Part shown: positions 56,361-62,326 of the stretch, piece by piece
Numbering within the stretch: position 1 is the first letter of the stretch
Layout: every line of letters starts with the position of its first letter
DNA from: Boudabousia tangfeifanii
GTDB lineage: Bacteria > Actinomycetota > Actinomycetes > Actinomycetales > Actinomycetaceae
Direction of reading: 5' to 3'
Assembly: GCF_001856685.1 (NCBI RefSeq)
Contig: NZ_CP017812.1
Coordinates: forward strand, 1 to 64,000
DNA length: 64,000 nucleotides
The notes under the pieces: generated by a model
Told to the model about the DNA's origin: nothing
Seen by the model: only the letters and a program-made list of their open reading frames with translations
Database searches by the model: none
Translations under genes and position numbers: made by a program

Positions 56361-57751
56361 TCCACCTCTAGTTGATAGTTTTTGACTACCTCATTGATAT
56401 TTGCTTCACCTAGACCTTGCTCTGTAAACACACTAAGTACGAGATTTTTTAGCGATTCTCGTTCTGCATCTGAGATGTCTGTATTGTTAAATGAGGAGTT
56501 TGGTTGGTGTAGTCGGAAAATGATTTGCTCTATGGGTAATGAGTGTTCTAGTAGTTTTAATATCTTCAAAAAGTATTGTTTTTGGTCATCTGATAGCGAT
56601 TCTAAGAAGCCCTTAAATATTGGGTTTACTTTTACTATCCGGCAAGAAATTGATTTATCTTTTTCGATGAATTCCCAAACTGGATAAGACTCAGCTTTGA
56701 TGGGGGCCCTTCCAGCTAGATTGATGGTCCGTTTGGAACGTAACGGAATGGTATTTGTTAATTTCTCTAATCGATGTTTGACGACAAATGGGAGTTGGGC
56801 AAAAACTTTTTTAACATCTATGCTCCAATCAACATCACTCGTATTATCCATATCAAGCTCAACGCGGGTAAGTTGACTATCAAAAGACTTTTTAAGTAGG
56901 TTGAACCATGTACCCCAAAGAATTAATCGGTTTGAACGGTATAGGTAGATACCCTGGTTTTTCTGATATCCGCCCGGTAATGCGTAGCGATTGTATTCCT
57001 CAAGGGATTTGTGTTTCTCTTTCCTCGGTAAGGTGTATACCTGCATGCGGACATTTTGAATATATTCTTCGTCGTCTACTTGGGTTGCCTTGTTATGTCT
57101 GCAAAATGGATCGATAGCTACAACAGCATTCCCGTTTACGAATATTTCAACTTTTCGATCAACCTTAACGTGATTAGGTGGCTGAATAAAACGATGAAAT
57201 ACAATGCCTAAATGGGTGATTAGCTTTTCAACATAATCTCCGATTTTGCTGCCATCAATGCGGTCAGTGTTCTGCCAAATGATGACTGTTCCATCGTGAT
57301 TTAGTTGATTTAGTTGGGGATAATCTAAGAAGTTAGTCGTTTCTAAAAGTGACCATTCATTTGTGCTTGCTATATGGTCTAAATCCCAAGTAAAACCGGA
57401 AAGCTCATCGTTTTTTCTGGAGAAAACATTAAGCTTTCGACATTGAGAAAATGAAGCAGTCTTCAAGCCAAGTCCAAATCTGCCCAGATCCGATGGATCC
57501 CTTTTTTCCCGTGGGCTTTTGCTACCAAGACGCATCGCATTGATTAGCTCGTTCCTATCTAAACCCCAACCGTTATCTTTGATTGTTACCGAGCAGGAAT
57601 TTGTTAACCGATCTGGTAGCAGAAAGATTTCAACACGTGTGGCATTTGCAGCAATGGAGTTGTCGATAATATCAGCTACCGCAGTTTCGAATGAATAGCC
57701 AATGTCCCTGAGGCTTTCAATCAAAATTTCTGGTGATGGCTCTAACTTCAT
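56357..57751 (-). CDS. MORC/MutL-like GHKL ATPase
   Basis: The first gene of the operon encodes a 464-residue GHKL ATPase. Motifs are the N-box AVADIIDNSIAANAT (24-38, with Asp in place of the usual catalytic Glu, as seen in some HATPase_c_3 proteins), DNGWGLD (59-65) and GRFGLGLKTASFS (90-102). Such ATPases dimerise as ATP-gated clamps and were proposed as ancestors of eukaryotic MORC proteins when found in restriction operons. It starts behind AAAGGATT. The promoter must lie in 57752-57850. Confidence 0.9.
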   Translation of the reverse strand: MKLEPSPEILIESLRDIGYSFETAVADIIDNSIAANATRVEIFLLPDRLTNSCSVTIKDNGWGLDRNELINAMRLGSKSPREKRDPSDLGRFGLGLKTASFSQCRKLNVFSRKNDELSGFTWDLDHIASTNEWSLLETTNFLDYPQLNQLNHDGTVIIWQNTDRIDGSKIGDYVEKLITHLGIVFHRFIQPPNHVKVDRKVEIFVNGNAVVAIDPFCRHNKATQVDDEEYIQNVRMQVYTLPRKEKHKSLEEYNRYALPGGYQKNQGIYLYRSNRLILWGTWFNLLKKSFDSQLTRVELDMDNTSDVDWSIDVKKVFAQLPFVVKHRLEKLTNTIPLRSKRTINLAGRAPIKAESYPVWEFIEKDKSISCRIVKVNPIFKGFLESLSDDQKQYFLKILKLLEHSLPIEQIIFRLHQPNSSFNNTDISDAERESLKNLVLSVFTEQGLGEANINEVVKNYQLEVE

Positions 57752-57856
57752 TGCAATCCTTTCGCCAAGTTAAGTATAGGAGATGAGGTTCACACTGTCG
57801 ATTGAATTGTTGGCCTATTAGTTTGTCTACTCACCTCCACCGTCGGCTGTTTTAGT

Positions 57857-57963
57857 AGCGGGGTGGGTGGGGTGCTTGGGGTGCGGACGGGCATTTGCGG
57901 GCCGAGGGCGCGCCAAGGGTGCGAACTCGGGGCGCAAGGGCGGAAGCACCACACCCACCCCGC
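57857..57963. repeat. GC-rich palindromic element, right flank of defence island
   Basis: Arms 57858-57876 and 57945-57963 pair at 18 of 19 positions (GCGGGGTGGGTGGGGTGCT with the reverse complement). The segment 57864-57901 is an inverted near-copy of 48829-48864 on the island's left side. CGAGGGCG motifs occur at about 57903 and, reversed, 57971. The region 57752-58023 has no gene; the island promoter should lie between 57752 and this element. Confidence 0.8.
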
Positions 57964-58023
57964 GATGCGGCAGCGCCCTCGGCAAGCAAAAAGAGCTCAC
58001 CGAGGGTGCCTGGCTTATCGGGG

Positions 58024-58995
58024 TTAGTTCAGGAAATTGATCTGCTCCTCGTTGACCAGCTCGAACTGGTAAAGCTGGTCAGTGTCGAGCTGCTCGGGCA
58101 ATCTCACCGCGGTGATTTGCCGGTTTTGGTAGGTGGTGTAGTAGTAGGTGCCGGTGTTGGTGTCGCAGCAGCTGGAGTAGATGGTGTACTCGGGTTTGTC
58201 CGCCTGGTTGTAGGTGTCGCCTTTAACCATGGCCACGGATTCGAGGATGTGGAAGAACTGGCTGACGTTTACTTCTGGGTCGAGGGCGTTGGGGGCGGCT
58301 CGTTCGAAGGCGGCTTTGACTAGGCGTGAGGCGGGGGAGGTGTCTCCGGGGAGGCCGTGGGTGCCGAAGCCGACGCCAACTGGTTGCATGGGTATGTCTT
58401 TGGCGAAGGTGTTTTCGGGCCAGGCACTGGTCAGGTTTTGGAAGAGTTTGACGTTTTCGAGGTGGAAGGGGAAGGGCGGGTTGTTGGTGAGGACTCCGAG
58501 GGGGTTTTCGTACCAGTGGAGCCCGTCTGACATGGATTCGATGACGAGGCTGCCGGTGTGGTCGGCGATCATCCAGTGTAGGGGCGAGTTGGGGATGTTG
58601 GGGGCGAATGGTTCGTCGAGTATGTTGAGGTTGTTGAGTAGTTCGCGTACTTGGTTGAGGTTTTGGCAGTTGGTGAGTAGGTAGGGGATGAGTTCGAAGG
58701 GGGCGACGTTGGTGGACCCGTCCTGGGTGGGGTGGTAGGTCGCATTGCCGGGGAAGTTGAGGCCGGCGGCGGAGAGGCCGGATTCGTTGGTGGCTTCGGC
58801 GTAAAGGGGGTAGCCGTCGATGACGGTGGCCATGCCGGTGAGGGCTTCGTGGTTGTTGTTTTTGGTGCCGTCACGGAATTTGAAGGGGTAGTTTCTGGGG
58901 GTGACGACTACTTTTTGGCCGAAGGGTAGGTCGAGGTCGAGGTTGCGCCCAAAGAGGGTGGTGTTGGTGCCGGTGAGGGTTAGTGCGGTGCACAT
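58024..58995 (-). CDS. Choloylglycine hydrolase family protein (bile salt hydrolase-like)
   Basis: Enzymes of this Ntn-hydrolase family split conjugated bile salts or penicillin V. The 323-residue protein starts MCTAL, so Cys2 becomes the catalytic N-terminal residue after Met removal. FGRNLDLDLP supplies Arg17 and Asp20, AGLNFPG an Asn, LTNNPPF another conserved Asn, and SPASRLVKAAF the late conserved Arg. All expected catalytic positions appear present. AAGGAA precedes the ATG. Bile salt or other N-acyl substrates cannot be told apart from sequence alone; the family suggests life in an animal host. Confidence 0.88.
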   Translation of the reverse strand: MCTALTLTGTNTTLFGRNLDLDLPFGQKVVVTPRNYPFKFRDGTKNNNHEALTGMATVIDGYPLYAEATNESGLSAAGLNFPGNATYHPTQDGSTNVAPFELIPYLLTNCQNLNQVRELLNNLNILDEPFAPNIPNSPLHWMIADHTGSLVIESMSDGLHWYENPLGVLTNNPPFPFHLENVKLFQNLTSAWPENTFAKDIPMQPVGVGFGTHGLPGDTSPASRLVKAAFERAAPNALDPEVNVSQFFHILESVAMVKGDTYNQADKPEYTIYSSCCDTNTGTYYYTTYQNRQITAVRLPEQLDTDQLYQFELVNEEQINFLN

Positions 58996-59030
58996 GTGGT
59001 TTCCTTTCAGGCTGTTTTGGTTTTGTCGTT

Positions 59031-59723
59031 TTAGGCGCGGGTGATTTTGATGTTGCCGAGGTTGGTTTGGGCTTGGAGGTGAAGGATTTGGTTGCTGGCT
59101 GGCCCGTTGCTGTCTTTGAGGTCGGTTTCGACTTTGCCGAGGTTGGTGTGGCAGTCCGCTTTGACGCTGACTCCGGCCTGTACGCCTACTTTGATGTTGC
59201 CTGCGTTGGTGCGGGCTTCGAGGGTACCCCCTTCGGTTTGGGCAATTTTTATGGAGCCGGCGTCTACTTTGAGCTTGGCGTCGGAGGTTAGCTGCCCGAT
59301 TTTAATGTTGCCGGCAGATAGGGCAATTTTGGCGGTTTCTACCTGTTGGATGTTGACGTTGCCGGCGTCTAGGTGGAAGTCTGCTTGGCGTAGTTTTTCG
59401 ACGCTTAGGTTTCCCGCATTGTTGTTGGTTTCGACGCAGTCAAATTGGCCTTCCAGGGTGCAGCCGCCGGCGTTGAGTTCAATTTTGATTGACGAGTTTT
59501 CGGGCACGTTTACATGTAGTTTTACCTGGGGGTGGCTGCTGCCGAGGATGCTTAACCATTTGAGGTTGTTGCCCTGTGATTTTTGGCGGATTGTGGTGAC
59601 CTCGTTGGTGGTTTCCACTTCGAATTCTTCTGGTTTGGGTGACGACCATTCGACCTGTTCAAGGTTTGCTTTGGCGCTGATGGTCAGGTCGATGCTGTAG
59701 CCGTTGAGGTTGAGTTGCGTCAT
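59031..59723 (-). CDS. DUF4097 family beta-strand repeat protein
   Basis: The 230-residue protein has a run of short repeating beta-strand units around AGN/AGS motifs (NNAGNLSV, DAGNVNIQQ, SAGNIKIGQ, DAGSIKIAQ, NAGNIKVG), one turn about every 17-20 residues. This is the right-handed beta-helix pattern of DUF4097. No signal peptide is seen, so it is probably cytoplasmic. It lies 33 bases downstream of the ribbon-helix-helix gene, and this pairing is common in actinobacteria. The function is unknown. Confidence 0.82.
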   Translation of the reverse strand: MTQLNLNGYSIDLTISAKANLEQVEWSSPKPEEFEVETTNEVTTIRQKSQGNNLKWLSILGSSHPQVKLHVNVPENSSIKIELNAGGCTLEGQFDCVETNNNAGNLSVEKLRQADFHLDAGNVNIQQVETAKIALSAGNIKIGQLTSDAKLKVDAGSIKIAQTEGGTLEARTNAGNIKVGVQAGVSVKADCHTNLGKVETDLKDSNGPASNQILHLQAQTNLGNIKITRA

Positions 59724-59756
59724 TGGTTCACTCTTTTCGTTTGGTGGTGGGTGGGG

Positions 59757-60224
59757 TTAGTGCAGCCAACCGTTGAAGTGGCTTCGGCTTTGTTGGGCCG
59801 GTTTTGCCACATGTTTACGGATCGCGTTAACGATTTCTGTGTTGAGTGAGTTGTGGTTGCTATTCGCCTGGGTTTCTAACTGATTTTTTAGATTTTCGGG
59901 CAGGCGTAGGGTGAGGCGGGTAGTGCCCTGCTGACCATCCTCCAAATCGGTGGTGTCATCAGTGGTGTCGTCGGTTTCGAGGGGTGATGGTGCTTGGGTG
60001 GTGATTTTTGGTCCGTGGCTGGTTAGTTGCACCTGGGTTTCGTAGGGCAGTTGCTGGTTGATTTGCCCGATTAGTTCCGTTAAGGTTTCTAGGTATGTCA
60101 GGTGCAGGGCGGGAGTGATCGCCTGGATGAGTTTTTCTGCCACCTGTTTAGTTTCCTCATCGGCGAGGGCGGTAGCGTGCTCGAAGGCGAGTGTTATCTT
60201 TTGGGTTACCGGATCAATAGCCAT
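59757..60224 (-). CDS. Ribbon-helix-helix (HicB/Arc-like) putative regulator
   Basis: The C-terminal 45 residues (about 100-142) form a ribbon-helix-helix motif: strand TRLTLRLPENLKNQLETQA, then SLNTEIVNAIRKHV. This type binds DNA as a dimer and is found in antitoxins and Arc-like repressors. The N-terminal 70 or so residues are helical and the middle is an acidic Thr/Asp-rich linker. The DUF4097 gene follows as an operon partner, and no toxin gene of known type is next to it. It may regulate its own operon. Confidence 0.75.
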   Translation of the reverse strand: MAIDPVTQKITLAFEHATALADEETKQVAEKLIQAITPALHLTYLETLTELIGQINQQLPYETQVQLTSHGPKITTQAPSPLETDDTTDDTTDLEDGQQGTTRLTLRLPENLKNQLETQANSNHNSLNTEIVNAIRKHVAKPAQQSRSHFNGWLH

Positions 60225-60331
60225 GACACCATAGTGACACCACTAATGATGTCGTGCAAGTTTAAGGTGTTTGTGACAGTAGCTTGCTAGACGCTGTCAT
60301 GGCTTTTGGGTAACAGAATATGCTGTGGGCT

Positions 60332-61021
60332 TTAGGCGAGGTTGCGCGGTGGCCGCTGGTTGCGAGGGTAGCGGGGTGGCTTCGGTAGGGTGTTGGTTAG
60401 CAGGTAGGCGACACCGGAGCCAATCAAACCGCCAGCCAGGGTGTCGGTGAACCAGTGAACTCCCAGGTAGAGGCGGGTTAAAGCAATCAAAAGAATCAAG
60501 GCTACTGCCAGTGCCCAGACAATCTGCCGCCCTCGGCTAGAAGTTACATGCCGCACCAGCACAAAGGCGGTGGCGCACGCTAAAGCGGCGGTGGCAGTAG
60601 TGTGCCCAGAGGGGAATGAGAAGTTCAGTTCGGTCACCAGCCGGTAGATCGTCGGTGGGCGATTGCGCTGGAAAAACCACTTAAACAGGGTGGAAAGGGC
60701 GGCTGCGGCCGCGGTGGCGTACCAAATGTAAATGCCCTCGCGCCAACTACGAGTCCACCAGCCGATTACTAAACCCACAATGAAAGCTAGGAGGGTGGCG
60801 TGCAGCGGGTCGAAGAAACTCGTGGCCGTTTCCATGAAAGTCGTGATCGAATCGCGACGTACTTCGATGAGCTCGTGTAGCACTTTGCGATCGCCTTTAA
60901 CAACTTCATCCCAGTGGGTTAGTACCCCGAGGATAATAGCGGCGGTGATGGCGCTGATCCCGTACCAGAGTCTGGTCTTGCGGGTGGTCACACGAGTGGT
61001 GGTCGGATTCGAATTCGGCAT
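60332..61021 (-). CDS. PAP2 family membrane phosphatase
   Basis: This family removes phosphate from lipids such as undecaprenyl diphosphate or phosphatidic acid. The protein from the ATG at 61021 (MPNSNPTTTRVTT) has 229 residues and six hydrophobic segments. The three catalytic motifs are present: KWFFQRNRP, FPSGHTT and TRLYLGVHWFTD. An in-frame start 39 bases upstream is possible. The gene stands alone. A role in recycling lipid carriers for cell-wall synthesis is likely but not shown. Confidence 0.88.
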   Translation of the reverse strand: MPNSNPTTTRVTTRKTRLWYGISAITAAIILGVLTHWDEVVKGDRKVLHELIEVRRDSITTFMETATSFFDPLHATLLAFIVGLVIGWWTRSWREGIYIWYATAAAAALSTLFKWFFQRNRPPTIYRLVTELNFSFPSGHTTATAALACATAFVLVRHVTSSRGRQIVWALAVALILLIALTRLYLGVHWFTDTLAGGLIGSGVAYLLTNTLPKPPRYPRNQRPPRNLA

Positions 61022-61133
61022 GCACGATAGTTTAGTGGTTTTTGCCCTTTTGGGAAGCAAATCGTGCGCAGATTAACCTTGTGCTACGCTTTCAAATGTG
61101 ACCGATGTTATAGGTAGGTGAAGGGGTTCTGAG

Positions 61134-62138
61134 ATGACTAGTAAATACCAGCCCAGTAAAGAAACGTTACTGTCTGAGGTCCTTGAGTGTTCTGGCATTT
61201 GGGATCGGCACCCTACCCCAGAACTTCGCCCTGCCCAGCGTCAAAGCGAGGAAAAACGGGTCACTTTAAGTTTTTCCCAGAATCTACCCAAACCGGTGCA
61301 GGTGGTATTCGAGGTCGCCGAGCCAGGTTTAGTCACTTGGCAGGTCTTTCAAGAACGCCGCATGGATGATGAAGATAGCGCCTTTTTAGCACTCGATTTG
61401 CCGGTGAAGACTCCAATTGTTTCTGGTTGGGTGCAACGCACCGGGACGCTTCCAGGGAGCGACGAGTTTGCCCAATTCATGTACTGGCAGTCGTTGCGTG
61501 GGGACGAACTTTGGTGGTCGGCTGGTAGCCAGGAAAAATATCGGCAGAGCCTCGTCTTTCACCAATTCACCGGCGAGTGTTTCGACAGCAATAACGGTTT
61601 CCCTATTTTGCTCCAAAGTGGCGCGGGCGTCAGCGCACGAGGTGAAGGTCTGTTCCTAGATGATACGACCCTCGCTTTCTATCAGCCTGACGATAAGGCC
61701 CCAGAATTGTGGTTACAGGATAGTAGTGTCACCACGCTTATTATGGGGCTCAGTACCGTGATTGCGGCCGAGGCCGGTTTCCTGCTCGACCAGCACCCGG
61801 CAACGCCAGTTGATCTCACGGACCCGAATTGGAAACACGGTAGTAGATGGAATTCGCTACCAATCAAATTCCCAGAGCGAAAGATTTTGGTGCCCGAGGA
61901 AGACCAAAGTGCCTACAATTATTTTGAGAAAATGCCGCGCTTTTTCCTCTGCAAACATCATGATGAAGACTTCTATCATCTTTCCTTGCAAACCTACGAC
62001 CTAGTGATGAACCCAGAAACTTTGGAAGATGAAGAAGACGATCCCGAGTTCCCCTTCGGCCCAGTAGTGACCGATGATGAGATTGAAGATGTTTTTGTTT
62101 GGAGTGACAAGGTCAGTATTTACAGCTTCGACAACTAG
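61134..62138 (+). CDS. Hypothetical protein, no recognised family
   Basis: This 334-residue soluble protein starts behind GAAGGGG. I do not recognise it. It has no signal peptide or membrane segment and is rich in aromatic and acidic residues. Its C-terminus is strongly acidic (LEDEEDDPEFPFGPVVTDDEIED) and ends VFVWSDKVSIYSFDN. No nucleotide-binding or catalytic motif stands out. It is divergent from the PAP2 gene and convergent with the ABC exporter. Codon use resembles that of the core genome. Confidence 0.6.
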   Translation: MTSKYQPSKETLLSEVLECSGIWDRHPTPELRPAQRQSEEKRVTLSFSQNLPKPVQVVFEVAEPGLVTWQVFQERRMDDEDSAFLALDLPVKTPIVSGWVQRTGTLPGSDEFAQFMYWQSLRGDELWWSAGSQEKYRQSLVFHQFTGECFDSNNGFPILLQSGAGVSARGEGLFLDDTTLAFYQPDDKAPELWLQDSSVTTLIMGLSTVIAAEAGFLLDQHPATPVDLTDPNWKHGSRWNSLPIKFPERKILVPEEDQSAYNYFEKMPRFFLCKHHDEDFYHLSLQTYDLVMNPETLEDEEDDPEFPFGPVVTDDEIEDVFVWSDKVSIYSFDN

Positions 62139-62215
62139 TTCCAGACTCTCCGGCAAAGCTACTTTTTAAGTGGGGTGCGGTTATTGTTGCTGCCCACCGT
62201 TTCACAGCTGAGCGT

Positions 62216-62326
62216 GCTGATTGGCTTTGCTGAGCGTTCTACCGGTTAGCCTGCTTACTGGCTTTGCCAAGCGTTCTACCGCTTTGTGTGCCTACTGGCT
62301 TTGCCACGCGTTCCAAAGTTTGGCGT
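62216..62326. repeat. Three tandem 37-bp imperfect repeats at the ABC exporter 3' end
   Basis: The words TTGGCTTTGC, CTGGCTTTGC and CTGGCTTTGC start at 62221, 62258 and 62295, an exact 37-bp period, each followed by a GCGTTC segment. The third unit overlaps the end of the ABC gene, where the minus strand encodes WNAWQSQ and stop. The other two lie just beyond it and would encode nearly the same end, so the gene's 3' end has been triplicated. Confidence 0.8.

Noticed and set aside
62216-62326. Three evenly spaced repeats that might be a CRISPR array
   Set aside because: The units are adjacent copies without unique spacers, the copies are imperfect, there are no cas genes, and one unit is coding sequence.
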